Of a DNA stretch of 52,577 nucleotides, positions 1 through 12,084 are shown piece after piece. A program made the position numbers and the translations under genes. How positions within the stretch are numbered: position 1 is the first letter of the stretch; each line of letters starts with the position of its first letter. The notes below the pieces were generated by a model, which was not told where the DNA came from, did no database searches, and saw only the letters and a program-made list of their open reading frames with translations. The stretch comes from Antrodiella citrinella (taxonomy: Eukaryota > Basidiomycota > Agaricomycetes > Polyporales > Steccherinaceae), in assembly GCA_004802725.1 (NCBI GenBank), contig SGPM01000187.1, positions 1 to 52,577 on the forward strand, in the 5' to 3' direction.

Positions 1-938
1 AGAATAGCGACCGTACGAGATGAGTCCTGTGTCATGAAATAAGTAACTACAGGATAGCGAGAACGGTCAACTATAAGACTTACCCTCAGTCGTAGGTCAA
101 AGACTGAGGGAAAGAAGAGAAGCGCGAAGGAATGAAAAGATCCCCTATCGGGATACGCCGAAATAGGCGCTACTACGCTACGTGGCTACGTTACGACTCA
201 GGTTAGTTTATATCGTTCCGACATAGTCAGTATCAATAACTATCCCGTCTGAAAGCTTGACAGCGCGAAAATCAGTGACATTCTACCCAACAAGACGTAG
301 AGTAGGGCTTACACTTACTACGTGTCCCTTTCTTAGGCTGTTCGCCAACTTGAAAGAGAGTCATTGGACAGATGGCACCGTGCGATGAATTCGGACCCTA
401 GAACAGATTGCGAAGAAGAGTGGTCGGGGAGGGGTGGGGGGCTGTATTGGTAGACAGTGACAGTAAAAAGAGCGTTGTGCGGTCGTTGTTGAGTCTTGAC
501 GGACACACATATCCAAACATCCGCAAATAACGGCCCTCAGCCAAGGAGGCTCAAGCTCGAGCTGCGCTGTATTGTCTTGAATATCTTCATCTAGTACTAC
601 AATCACCACTCAAGCTCTATAAGATTTCTATTTATCGACGAGTACTTTACAATGACGATGTCAATTTGAACGACTACACCGTGCTGCTCGTCCGAGTCGT
701 TGGGCCATGGACTGGACGTTATTACGATCTCTCGTCCCTGGCTTTGGAAGTACAGAGTCCTGTGGATTTGAAGCAGAGTACATTGTTATGGGGTCAGACG
801 AATGAAATACATACACAGTGCAGCGAAACCTTCGAGACGCTGTATACCGGTATACCCGTGTAATATAATAATACGTACAGTAGTGTCCGTAGTCTGCTGG
901 TAACCCAATGCCTTATATAACCCAATGATAATCCCCAC
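1..938. other. no supportable gene
   Basis: Only short frames are present, and none carries a recognisable motif or a splice pattern. The longest are a minus-strand frame of 82 codons (361-609) and a plus-strand frame of 65 codons (666-863). The stretch lies downstream of the stop codon of the first kinase gene, so part of it is probably its 3' untranslated region. Confidence 0.5.
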
Positions 939-3299
939 TCAGTCGTTGACCTGCAAAATTCCCGCAATCCCGCTCACAAGATCTCCCATGCCCGGCCTAT
1001 CGGCCGCGTTGACTTCCCAGCACCACACGACCAAGTCCCAAAGCACGTCCAGCATGCCTTGACCCTTCGCGCCTTCCGACTCCGCAGGGCGGGGTGGGTG
1101 CTCGCCTTTCATAACCTTGTTGTATATTTGCATTTCGGTGAGGTAGCCAAAGGGCGGTTGGCCGCTGTATACCTGATATATCGTGCATCAGCATTGTATC
1201 CATTCCATGCAAGTAGTGAGAAGACGTACCTCGACGCACGTCCGTCCAAAACTAAACACGTCGCACAGCGGCGTCGGGCGCGTGCACGCCTCTTCAAAAA
1301 GTTCTGGTGCAGCCCACGCGAAGGGGATGAGCCCGCCCGCGGCTCCATTCGTCAATGTGCTCGCATCCACAAGAACGGTCAAACCAAAATCCGTTAAACA
1401 CGCGTTCAGATCGTCCGTGATGAGGACGTTGTCCCCGCGCAGGTCCCCATGGACGACTCCGCGATCATGAAGGTAGGCCAACCCTTCTGCGATTTGCTTG
1501 ATCTGCACGACGCCAATTCGTCAGTGCATGCCCAGGAACGATGAAATAAACAGCGAGTGACTAACCCAACGTGGCCTTAAATACTGTAGTTGGTCGCAAT
1601 ACAACGTCTCCGCTGCGTCGTTCACGCTCCCCCTCTTCTCCCACCTCGACACGATCGCTAACCTCGGGAGCAAAACTCCTTCGCTCACGCCCAGAAACGG
1701 ATGTACGCTTGGATGCGAAAGCTGCCTCCACAACACGATCTCCCGCAGCAGTAGGGCCTCGTTGGACAGGTTGTTTGCGTCGGTACGGAGGAATGTCCGT
1801 AGAACTTTGAGCGCGACGTCCCCATCTGATTTCCATTTGCCGCGATAGACGTCTCCGAACCCGCCCGTTTTCCAGAGCGCCACGCTCGGGTCACATTCGA
1901 GAGAATGAGAAGGAAGGTAGTAGGATGACGGGAGGGACTTGAGCTGTTTTACGCCTCGGAGGAGGAGACGCAGGATCTCGTTCCGGCTCGCAATGTCGTG
2001 CGTGATGTCGATTGCCTGAGTGGATGTCAGTCGTCTGGGGAATGGATCATCAAGACGGGTGACGTACCGTTTGCAGTGACTGCAGTACAAACCTACTCCT
2101 CAGAGTCCGTGCGTCTTTGCACTCCGCTGCGTCGGGAAGTGCAGATCTCCAGCGCATGACGTGCCTCACGAAGCTATGTTGACTTGCCTCGTAAGCAAAG
2201 GCTTTCACATCGTCATCGTTGCCCTCCGCTGGGGCGTCGGGCTGTGGGAGGAAGTGAGGTGTAACTACCATTACGGATTGGAGCTGTTGAATGTATCGGA
2301 GGGGCATATTGACGTCCGTATCGATGCAGCGTGAGAATCTATGACTGAATGCCTGGAGTTGATTATTGAGTACCTAGAACCACCTAGGAGCAGATGACAC
2401 GACGTACCACAGGATCGAGTGTCTCCACATCGGAGACGAGATATTGGATGGTACCGGAGACGTTCTTCAGTAGTGTACGAATCTATATGAATAATAATGA
2501 GCTATGGTCAACGAAAAAAAGAAAGTCGTCTCACGAGACGCCAGAACGCGCTCATCCGAGCCATCGAGCGTAGCATTTGAGAGTAGGACCCTTGAAGCGT
2601 GAGGGGGGACATGTTTTGTATACCACGATGCGTATCGAGCATGTCCGTGGCCATATCCGCGAGTGTTAACAACTTGTTGAAGTGGGATGAGGTATGACCT
2701 ATGACGTCATGACGAGAACACGCACTTCGGCTTGATATGGTTTCGTGAAGGCTTGCTTGGCGGGGATGGCAACGCCAGGATCGAGCAGAACGGATCGTCC
2801 CTCCGTAACGAGCGCTACAGACAGAGCAGACAGACAATTCGGTTGAGTACAAGCTTGCAGGGCGCGACGAGCATTCATTACCTGTTAGAATTGTTTCGAC
2901 CTTGTCGGCGAGATGTTGATACAGAAAGAAACTTGCTCGGACGAGCACAATCGACGCCTAGCACGCTGTGTCAACATCACCGTGTCCTGATGGCTTCAGA
3001 AGTTGGATACTCACCCTTGCACGCGCCCCCCTTCGTATACTCGCAACCAGCGACCTGAACACCCTCCTCACGCTCCACCACCTCCAAAACGCCCTCCACC
3101 CGCGGTCCCGCGTCTTTCTCGGAGACACAGTCAACGCCGGATTGGGAGGGGGCAAGGACACGCCGAATTCATTTGTGTGGTGGTCGGGATCAGCGTCCCG
3201 TAAAATAAGGTATAGAGTCGTGATAGCATCCTCCAAGTCGTTGAAATCATGAAAGTCGGTGTGCCAGTTCTGCAGCGTCGGAAGATGGGGCTGTTTCAT
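939..3299 (-). CDS. TKL-like protein kinase with N-terminal helical region (copy 1)
   Basis: A probable serine/threonine (tyrosine-kinase-like) kinase split by many short introns. In transcript order, exon 1 starts at the ATG at 3299 and ends at 3015, exon 2 is 2957-2882 and exon 3 is about 2814-2726. These and the next exon encode a mostly helical region I do not recognise. The kinase core follows: glycine-rich loop GGFGDVYRGKW, VALK lysine, REIVLWRQL helix glutamate, catalytic loop VVHGDLRGDN (about 1450-1430), LTDFGL, AWAAPE and a final ADRPGM arginine. HGD replaces the usual HRD, as I recall for agaricomycete TKL kinases, while the catalytic Asp and Asn are kept. The last exon ends at 939. 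Exon order matches the paralogue at 3899-6283. Substrate and pathway cannot be read from sequence. Inner exon edges between 2725 and 2000 are uncertain. Confidence 0.72.
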
Positions 3300-3898
3300 G
3301 GCATGAGGTAGGTAGATGTGTGTACCAAGTTTCTCTCCAGACTTGGTGGCTTCAGAGAGAGCCTGAAGAGATGTAGAGGAGCACGCGAGGGTATTTGAGG
3401 CTAGGACGACCGCCTAACGATTGAGGCGTGCCGTACAGACCTGGTTTTCCCATGGGGAACGCCGTATGTCAAACCTTGAGCTTAGCCTCCATTGTACCGA
3501 ACAACAACACTCAAGGAGGATACCGATGTCCTTGGATTGCTTTGATCCCAGATGTGAACGTACACGTGGGCAGAGGCATATCAAGGTAACTTCCGAGTCG
3601 CTCAAGTCCGCAGCGAATATTGGGTTGATGAGACTCATCATCATGAGAGGAAATAATTGAGAATCGGCAACGGCCGCTCAGCTGGTGACAACAGTGAGAT
3701 TGCCACCAGCAGTCTGAAGATTCACCGAGGGTTCGAGACATGCATCATTTTCAGGTGCGTACCGTTGCATTTTATGACTATCGAGACATGATTCAAATCA
3801 CCACATACTGGCGCACCCAAACATGTCATCGACACAGGCATACAATACACTATACGCGATAGAAAAACAAACTGACATCACAACTACACTTGTACATC
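3300..3898. other. spacer between tandem kinase genes
   Basis: About 600 bases between the start of kinase copy 1 and the stop of kinase copy 2. Short overlapping frames of 60-80 codons occur on both strands, none with a recognised motif. It should hold the promoter of copy 1 and the 3' end of copy 2, but I saw no clear TATA element. Confidence 0.4.
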
Positions 3899-6283
3899 TC
3901 ACCTCCCTCTTCGCGACATCCCGCAAATCCTCCTCACCACATCCTCCATCCCCGGCCTGCCCTCCGCATCCGCCTCCCAACACGCCACCACAAGCTCCCA
4001 CAACGCATCCGGCATCGCCTGACCCTTCCCATTCGGCCCTGCCCCGTCGGTGGGCCGGACGGGGTGCGCACCACTCACGATCTTGCGGTAGACCTGCATT
4101 TCGGTGAGGGTGCCAAACGGCGGTTGGGCGGCGTATATCTGTCGCCGTCGATCAATTGTCAGCAAGCAGGAACGAAGATATGGAGCACGGACGCACCTCG
4201 ACGCACGTCCGCCCGAAACTGAACACGTCGCACAACGTCGTCGGGCGCGTACACGTCTCCTCGAACAACTCCGGCGCAGCCCACGCGAACGGGATAAGCC
4301 CGCCCATCGACCCGTTCGTCAAAGTGCTCGCGTCGACGAGCACTGTCAGTCCAAAATCGGTCAGGCACGCGTTCAGGTCGTCCGTAATCAAGACGTTGTC
4401 CCCGCGCAGGTCGCCATGCACGACCCCACGGGAGTGCAGGTACGCCAGGCCTTCTGCGATCTGTCGTATCTGCCACACCACACCGTCAGGACATCCCACC
4501 CAACGACCAGAAACGCGGCTCACCCAACGCGGCCTCAACACCGTCAACTCCTTCCAGTACCCAGCACACACCGCGTCGTTCACGCTCCCTCTGTTCTCCC
4601 ACCGCGACACGATCGCTAGTCTCGGATACAACACCCCTTCACTCACGCCTAGGAACGGATGCACACTCGGGTGCGAAAGCTGCCGCCACAGAACGATCTC
4701 CCTCAACAGCAGCACCTCCCTCGTCGTATGGTTGCTTCCCTCCCCTGCACCGACGCTGCGGCGGAACATGCGGAAGGCTTTCAGCGCGACGTCCTGGTCG
4801 AGCCATTTACCGCGGTAGATGTCCCCGAACCCGCCGGTCTTCCAGAGGACCCAGTGCGCGTCGCAGTGCAGGGAGGACGTTGAGAGGTAGTAGGAGTCAG
4901 GGAGGGAACGAAAGGTTGTAGCTCCTCGGAGGAGGAGGCGTAGGATATCGTTGTTGTCCGGGTTGGTGGTAGTGGAAGTGTCGATTGCCTGTGTGTCTTG
5001 TCAGCGAGGAAAATGTATGACGTGAGAAAGGAGTCTTACTTCTTGTAGTACTTGCAATACGAGTCGAGTCCGAGCGTGAGGTGCATCCCGATCCACTACG
5101 GCAGGCGGTGTAGAGCGCATCGCGTTCCGCACAGAGACGTGTTGGCTAACTTCGTACGCAAATGCTTTCACCTCCACTTCAGAAATCGCCTTCGTGCTTG
5201 GCTTCTCCCTGTCAACGTCAGAAATCTCGGACGTGCTGGCGGGGACCTCAGGTTGAGGCAGGAAGTGCGGCGTGACAGCCATCACGGACTGTAGTTGTCG
5301 CACGTATCGGAGGACCATAGCAACGTCGGTGTCGATGCATTGTGTCAGTCTCTGACTGAACTCCTGCACGTTTGGGGTCGTGAGCTTTGTGAGATCGAGG
5401 GGAGCGCATATAACGACTTACCACACGGTCAATTATAGATAAACTACTCACAAATATCGTTCCGTCAATATTCCTTAGCAGTGGTCGAATCTGGAGATCA
5501 TAGACGTCAGCGACTCCCCATGAAAAAGAACAACGTTCTCTTACGAGCCGCCAAAACGCGCACATCCGGGCCATGGAACATAGAAGCTGAGCCTGCGGCC
5601 CTTCTGGTGCGAATAGCATCTTGGGCTGTATGCCGCGGTAGGCTTTCAGCAGGTCTGTAGTCATACCTTCGAGGGTCGTAAACTGAAAGATCATGTCGAC
5701 AATTCGTCGTGCTTGTGAAGACGGAGGGAGCTTACCTCGAGGTGAAAGGACTTTAACAATTCCCGCTTAGTGAGCGCGGATATGTGAGGATCGAGGAAGA
5801 CGGATCGTCCATTATTGACAAACGCTGGGGGAGGAGTGTGGGTTTCCTATGTCACCAACGAAAACGTCGGCTTACCTGTGAGTGTCGTCTCAATTCTGTC
5901 AGCGAGATGCTGGTAGAGAAACAAACTAGCTCGGACGAGCGTGATCGACGCCTGGTACGCATTCAATCAACACAGTAACGCGTGATCGGACAGCTTAGAC
6001 TCACCTGGAGGCGCGACCCTAACCGAATCCTCGCTACAAACGACTTCAACACCCTCCGCACGCTCAACTTCTTCAGAATCCTCTTGCATCGCGTGGACCC
6101 CGACGTCCGGGAAAACGCCAAGAGTTCAGCAGGCAGTGTGTCGTCACCGGCATCTCTGAGGGTGATGTATAGAGTAGTGATGGCAGTCTCGAGATCGTTG
6201 GGATCAAAGAGATCGGTGGATTGCCAATTATCCTTGTCGTTGATCTTGTTCTTGAACCAGTCGAAACGACCGGGTGTCTTCAT
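3899..6283 (-). CDS. TKL-like protein kinase with N-terminal helical region (copy 2)
   Basis: Tandem paralogue of the gene at 939-3299, with the same exon order. Exon 1 starts at the ATG at 6283; its DLETAITTLYITLRDA stretch aligns with DLEDAITTLYLILRDA of copy 1. The second exon gives ITLVRASLFLYQHLADRIE, matching copy 1. A helical region follows near 5690-5520, ending SMARMCAFWRLV. The kinase core has GGFGDIYRGKW, VALK, REIVLWRQLSHPSVHPFLG, VVHGDLRGDN, LTDFGL, AWAAPELFEE, CDVFSFG and EGRPGM. The final exon, about 4139-3899, ends in CGMSRRGR. The visible kinase residues needed for activity are present, so this copy looks functional. The role is unknown; a duplicate this similar suggests a recently expanded signalling family. 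Confidence 0.75.
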
Positions 6284-8639
6284 ACCATTGACTGCTTAAA
6301 CTAGGAGCAGAATCACGTCAGTTTTTAGGGTTGCAGAGTCCAAAGCTGCTTGGGACGTGAAGAAAGGGAAAAGGCAAACGTACGAAAGGAGGAGGATGAG
6401 GGAATATTCGGACGCGCCAAAGCATAGGTATGGTCATCCACAGCCTCCGTATGCTATGTCCTGTGAACACGGCTACGTCCAGTGGTATTCGGGGTGTCAT
6501 AAGCGCAGTTGAGGTCATACTTGGGCACAAAGACATCCTTGGAGAGAAAGGACGTCCTATCCACGAATCCATGTTCGTGCAGAACACGTGGCAGAGTCGG
6601 CAACGGCCGGACGACGACGATCCTCCGTTCGCGGGCCCAATCGTCTAACTCACCTTGGTCACCGACACGGTTTCAGACGATCTCCATTATGACTACCTGG
6701 AGACCTTGTCAAACCCCCCGAACGACAGTGGCATCGGATCTCCCTTGGGTCCACAATCATGCCCGGACGCGGCGAACATTGGACTGAAGATCCCGGGGGT
6801 ATCGCAATTGATGTGCGATGTAGCTGCGAGAGGTCAGGTCATGACTTGGGTGCGTAGTCCGTCTACGATTTGAGTACGGTTTAGAGGCATGTTTTGAGCT
6901 TGCAAATGCGCCTGGATCTCTTGGCAGCTCGCAAGCGATGCTGGGTGAAGACAACGTCTGGATTGAGATCGGGGATTGTAGGTGCGGCGGTATCCTTTCA
7001 TATGCACATTTGACGTTCTATTCCGTCAGCTTGCATAGTGGACCTGCGTTCCTGCTATCGGTACATGATACCTCTTACGCTCGCACCTGCTGTTCTCAAA
7101 CGCTTGCTTCTGTTCTGGAAGTGACAGTGTACTGCGCACGGACTCACCGATTCTGTTAGAGCAATAATCCTGGGCTGGCTTTAAGGTGCGCCGGCATCCC
7201 TTTCATGTGCGTGTTGGACAGAGCTACTGCGTCCGTCACACGCAAGGATATTTGCAGATGCCCTCCTTGTCTCGTTTCTCCACCGCCCGCCGCTTGGTTC
7301 TATTTCACTTCCCGTCAGCATTCGTGGCGTACTTGAATCCTTGGTCTTACATGCTCCCTGTTACGCTCGCTCCCGCTCTTGAGCCTGCTCTCCAATTCCT
7401 ACCTTCTGTTTTGGAACTTCATGCGTATGCCCAAGTTATGTGCTGCTTCTGACGCGTAAAAGTGCCACCGAGGCGGTTTCCGGTTCTCTCCTGCGCCTCC
7501 TCCTTGCGTTCTTGTTCCTCACCGATGTGCTTATTTCTTGTTCGTGCTCTAGGAAACGAATGTTGGCTTACTACAGTCGCAGTCCGAGTCTGTCGGATAG
7601 GTTGCCTTCGTTTGTGCCTAGAGCTGTGCAGTGGCCAAATGCTCTAATGTTGCTCTTCTGCATGCATGTTTACTACGCGTTCACGTTGAGCCCTCAAAAT
7701 TGGATACCCTGCTACGTTGCGATCGAGACTTCGTTGTGTAAATGACACTCTATTTGCAATACGTGCAGGATGGGGCTTGTCTAGGAACGGAATCCGCCGC
7801 TTGATGTTCTGTTGGAACGAAAACTTGGAACTGAGCTTGAAGTTGAACGGTGGACGCCGCGATCGGTTGGAGTAGTATCTGCTGCCTCGCGCTGTCGTCG
7901 TGTCGCGCAGGCGAGGTCAACAGCGTTGTCTCTGCAGGAGGGAGTCGGCTCGGGGCCCGACGTACGACGAGGGTGAGTCCTGGCTCACGACGGCGGTTGA
8001 ATTCCTTTGCATTCTAACAGAAGGCCGCAGTCCGGATCGCGCATGGACGGTCAGGGTTGACGGTGTCGGCGTCATGGACGAGGGTGGTTCACGATAAGGT
8101 CGTGGTCAGGTGTCAATGGTCATCTTTCGGTAGGCATAGAGTCTTACGCAAGGTGGATGATGTCGTTGTCCGGGGCGCTCGTCGCGCACTACCGGGACGT
8201 TGACATGGCGTGTTCAGGCAGATTGAGCTGGTATGTTATGGTGGTTGACGGCGGTGATGATGGTAGCGTAGAAACTGTCGTCAGATAGGATATTCATAGC
8301 AGTGCGCCACCGCAGTGGTCATTCCAATATTTATAGAGCAGCCTGCAGATGAAGGTGAAGCGACGACTATTTCTATGTCGGAAACCGAAAACAGCCGGCC
8401 AATCGCCAACGTTCAACCCAGCGGCGACATGATTGGACGACAAGGAAGCAGCCAATGGGTGACGAGCTATGAAGGTATTTGTGATTGGACGGGGAGGGTG
8501 AGTGTCCAAAAGAAGGTGTTTAATGGCCAACGTCAACGTCACTGGTATGTTATCGGCACCGCCGGGAGGAGTAGTGGCGACGGTCAAATGATTATTGATG
8601 CTGAGACCCAATTCTTATTTCATTATCCCGTTCGACGCA
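6284..8639. other. gene-poor stretch
   Basis: No frame here has a recognisable domain or a convincing exon chain. Plus-strand frames near 6430-6648, 7186-7452 and 7440-7745 are unbroken for 70-100 codons but look like chance. The only structure seen is a diverged direct repeat at about 6976-7422, listed separately. The end of the stretch leads into the carbonic anhydrase promoter. Confidence 0.5.
6976..7422 (+). repeat. diverged direct repeat, two units
   Basis: Unit A (about 6976-7126) and unit B (about 7180-7422) share blocks in the same order: AGGTGCG-CGG-ATCC followed by TTTCAT, then GTTCTATT with CCGTCAGC, then TGTTACGCTCGC/TCTTACGCTCGC, then CTTCTGTT-TGGAA. Unit B carries roughly 90 extra bases between the first and second blocks. 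There is no coding potential. It may be an old duplication or a decayed element. Confidence 0.5.
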
Positions 8640-8645
8640 TATATA
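8640..8645 (+). promoter_or_regulatory. TATA box of the carbonic anhydrase gene
   Basis: TATATA lies 36-41 bases before the ATG at 8681. This placement supports the ATG at 8681 and a very short 5' leader. Confidence 0.5.
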
Positions 8646-8680
8646 CTTGTCCTAACCCACTCATCCTCCTCTCGTCCAAC

Positions 8681-9438
8681 ATGCCCGCCGAACTTATCGC
8701 CCGCCTTCTCGACAGCAACGCCACCTGGGCTTCAGATGTCTCCCATGCAGAGCCCACCTTCTTCCCAGAGAGCACGAAGGGTCAATCACCCAAGGTACGT
8801 CCACACCGTTCCTCCCAGCGTACACAGTCCCCCCTCACACGCAGGCCACAGATGCTTTGGATCGGCTGCGCCGACTCCAGAGTCCCCGAATCCGTCGTCG
8901 TAGCATGCAAGCCCGGCGACATCTTCGTCCACCGCAACATAGCAAAGTGCGTTCCTCTTTATCTCCGTTCCCCTCCTCTTCACAGTTCACTCTCTCTTGC
9001 AGTCAATTCCACCCGAAAGACGACAACGTCCTCAGTGTGCTCACGTACGCCGTCGAGGCCCTCAACATCGACCACATCGTCGTCGTGGGCCACACGTACT
9101 GCGGAGGCGCCACGCACTGCTGGAACAACGCCGGCGCCGCCCCCGTCTCGCCCTCCCTCGCCTCTGACCCCCTCACGCGCTGGCTCGGCCCCCTCACCAT
9201 CCTCGCCCGCCAACAGCAGTCCGGACCTGACGCGACGGACGCGGAGAAGGCCATCCGGGCGCTCATCGAGAAGAACGTGGAGCTGCAGGTGCTGAACGTC
9301 GCGCGCACGAGCATCGTGCGCGACGCGTGGAAGAAGGGAAGGGATATCCACGTCTACGGGTGGGTGTATGAGCTCGAGAACGGACGGTTGAGGGATCTGG
9401 AGGTGTCGATCAGCAGGGAGAACGCCTTGCCTATGTGA
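8681..9438 (+). CDS. beta-class carbonic anhydrase
   Basis: Zinc enzyme interconverting carbon dioxide and bicarbonate. Three exons (8681-8794, 8852-8946, 9003-9438) are joined by introns of 57 and 56 nt, and the spliced frame gives 214 residues, about the size of fungal single-domain beta enzymes. The zinc and catalytic residues are visible: C44, D46 and R48 in WIGCADSRVPE, then H100 and C103 in VVVGHTYCGG. HRNIANQF is restored exactly by the second splice. No targeting peptide or membrane segment is seen, so a cytosolic location is likely. The same frame is open for 122 codons upstream of the ATG, but a TATA box just before 8681 argues that this extension is not translated. The gene stands alone, without related neighbours. 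Confidence 0.95.
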
Positions 9439-11273
9439 TGTGGAAGCGCTGGTCGCTGGCTGTGTACTTTTACTGTGTCTTATTAATCCGTACTATATAA
9501 CCCCCCACCCTCTCCAATGCATATACTTTGTTTTCGTTCCTCCAAACAACCGCTGACGTCAGCAGGCGTTCAGTACATGTGTCGATCAGATTTTAGACCT
9601 CTCCACTACAAATACACTACAAATCGCTTTCTCCGTCTACAAATTCCGGGAAATTGTCTGCCCATACTTGGACCCACACCTGCACACCGCGTGTAGCACG
9701 TGTGAAGGAATCTAGGATACAGGACGACCTGCGCTGAAACATGTCTTGTTCATCGATAACACTCCCAACAGGAGCTGGGGCCGGTCCTTTCGTCATGACA
9801 ACTCCTGCCATCACCTACGCACCAGACGTAGGTGGGGGTCAGAAGTCGCTGTATGGATATATGTTGGTACGTTCCACCGTCCTGGTCATATTGGGCGATA
9901 GCATTATCATGAATCGTTGCAGTACCCTTGTCTTCCTTGAGTTTGTGACGACAGATTGCTGTGGTGCTCTTCTGATCCAGGCTACAGCTGCAGAACAGAT
10001 CTTGCACGGCGAGTAGGTGGGAGCGAGACTCGAGACTCGGAAACGTGGACAAAGGGAATGGTGCTTCTCTGCGAGCGCGTAAAGCTGATTTGGAGCGTAT
10101 TTTCGTCGCTGCAGAGTTAACACTCGAGGAGGTCTACGCTGCAAGTCTCAAGTTGCGGTGGTCCGCAGCGAAACAATACCGGGGATGAAAGACGGCGATT
10201 TGGGATCAGTCGGGGATCGTGAAGGGTTGGGCGGTGCTTCTGGTGCGCAAGCTGTCGGCTCGTCCTCATTGTTCCCTCCTGACCATCACCTTTTTAGCCT
10301 GAGAAATGGGCGTAAAAACGCTCTGATGATGTGTTCCCCTGGTTTGCATATGTTGATGTTCGTGGGTCCGTTGACAGCCACATTGACTCTGCTCCGACGA
10401 CCCGTACTCCTCTCTCGTTCTACACGATACAACGCCTTTGTACCGTCTCTGGATACGCTTTCATAATCTGATCTTTGTCATGACAACATCCTTTCCGCTC
10501 GAGGCTGTCGTCCGTCTTTCTGCCAATCACAACGGCCCTCCTACGCCACTTGGTCGGTCGCCTGCACTCAGTGACCTCATTGTGCTCATGTTTGACGACG
10601 AACGCACCACCCGTGCATTGTTCCTCGGCCCCAGGATTCCCCTCTGCTTTTCGGCGTCACCGATCCCGACTGCTATTCCTGTCATTGTCGAAAGCGTCAA
10701 TGCGCATGCTGAGCACTCCTACCTCGACTGTCGTTCCTTCAGCCATTCGTCCACACTCGACGACAAGTTGAGCTATGTTTTTATCATTACTAGAGGAAGC
10801 TCAGCGGAGCGTCCTCCTTTGAGCTCGAGGGACAGGAGCCGACATCACGTCGTCGCTAGAGGCTCCGGCGGAAGAGTCAGTCTGATTCTTTGCGGAGACT
10901 GTGGAAGTTCGTTCGGGTGATGTGAGTGTTGTTGTAGTCCATCTCATCATCTTCCTCCCAGTTCTGGCCGTTCCTCGCTGGGACGCGCCTTCCGTTTGAC
11001 GAAGAACCGACACGTATAGACGAGGCAGGACCGTTCGTCGTAGTGCAATATGTTTGAGTGGTGAAGATAACCCCGCGGATGGAAGGCCGATTGACGCTTG
11101 CAGCCCTGCCATGCATCTCGTACAAGATGGTGAACAGGAAATGGATGGGTAAGCTCTGCAGTTACGTCGTGTCATTAACCTTCCACGCTTTTATTCTTAA
11201 GATAGCTAGAGGAGCGGTACGTCGTGGTTTCCTATTGTCACCGAGTGCTCATCTCAAAATTGAATCGATCTAG
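9439..11273. other. no supportable gene
   Basis: Low-information stretch downstream of the carbonic anhydrase. A plus-strand frame at 10438-10920 (160 codons) is the longest, and a minus-strand frame overlaps its end (10801-11175). Neither has a family motif or splice context I can defend. The acceptor of the next fragment marks the right edge. Confidence 0.4.
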
Positions 11274-11756
11274 GCAAATGATCTCGACAAGCCGTCACGG
11301 TTGCTGGACCTCTCGAAATGTACAGCTCTAACAAGTTTGTGCATCAAGGGGAGTATCCGGAGCTTCGACAAGCTTACCGCCCTGCAAGCTGAGACGTTAC
11401 TGGATTACATGTCCACACTCACTGGTCCCGGCAGGCGCATCACCAAGCTCACACTGGATCTGGATTTCATACTACACCCCAAAAAAGGCCGCTTCGAACC
11501 TGACTCCCGAGGACAACTGAAAGCCATTGGAAATTGGCAAAGTTTAGACTCCCGGCTTGTTGAGATATCGAAACATTCCGTGGCAGTCACCATCAACTTG
11601 TTGGTTGATGAGAAAGGAAAATCATCGGGGCAGTCTATACAAGAAACTACCCCAACACTTGTTTGTTGGTATGAACATGCGCAAGCCTGTCCGTGTGGAG
11701 AGGAAGTCGGCTGCACGACCGCAGTCTCGAGGTCTTACGGAGGAGGTGAGCCTTGA
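11274..11756 (+). pseudogene. F-box/LRR-like protein fragment (C-terminal half)
   Basis: A frame entered through a splice acceptor (TCTAG, ending 11273) reads LDLSKCTALTSLCIKGSI, then ITKLTLDLDFIL and AIGNWQSLDSRLVEISK. This leucine-spaced pattern resembles the C-terminal half of agaricomycete F-box-type proteins. No F-box or start codon was found upstream. The final 40 codons (CWYEHAQACPCGEE) look unlike the family, whereas the neighbouring frame reads on for 30 codons, so a frameshift near 11640 is possible. I infer a truncated relic, perhaps related to the F-box gene on the other strand at 12085-13339. It could instead be an unrecognised small gene. Confidence 0.35.
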
Positions 11757-12084
11757 TTGTACAAAAATAGAATTCCTTCATTGACATTTTCTTCAAGGCG
11801 TAGATATTGGTAGTAATTTGGTACACGGGATGCACCTGCTTACTTGGAGAGACGAACAGATGTGTTGAGATCGTTGAGATTGGCTGCATGGACAAGAACT
11901 GAATTAATATTTGGGAAATAAAACGCGGGTCTGCGAGTGACTATTCGACAACGTTACATAAGATAGAGAGAGACGATCTACATGATCTTCCGCCGGGTAA
12001 GACGCTCGAAGCTTCAAGGCTAGTGCACCGGAGAGATGATTCCAAGATATTCATACACGTAGACATGTCCAAGACATCAACTCA
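11757..12084. other. short spacer
   Basis: Between the fragment at 11274-11756 and the 3' end of the F-box gene. No feature recognised. Confidence 0.4.

Noticed and set aside
8315..8680. In-frame extension of the carbonic anhydrase upstream of 8681 (122 codons)
   Set aside because: A TATA box sits 36-41 bases before the ATG at 8681, and the extension has no recognisable sequence; normal family length starts at 8681.
10438..10920. Plus-strand frame of 160 codons
   Set aside because: Open but without family motif, splice context or promoter; left as unexplained rather than called a gene.
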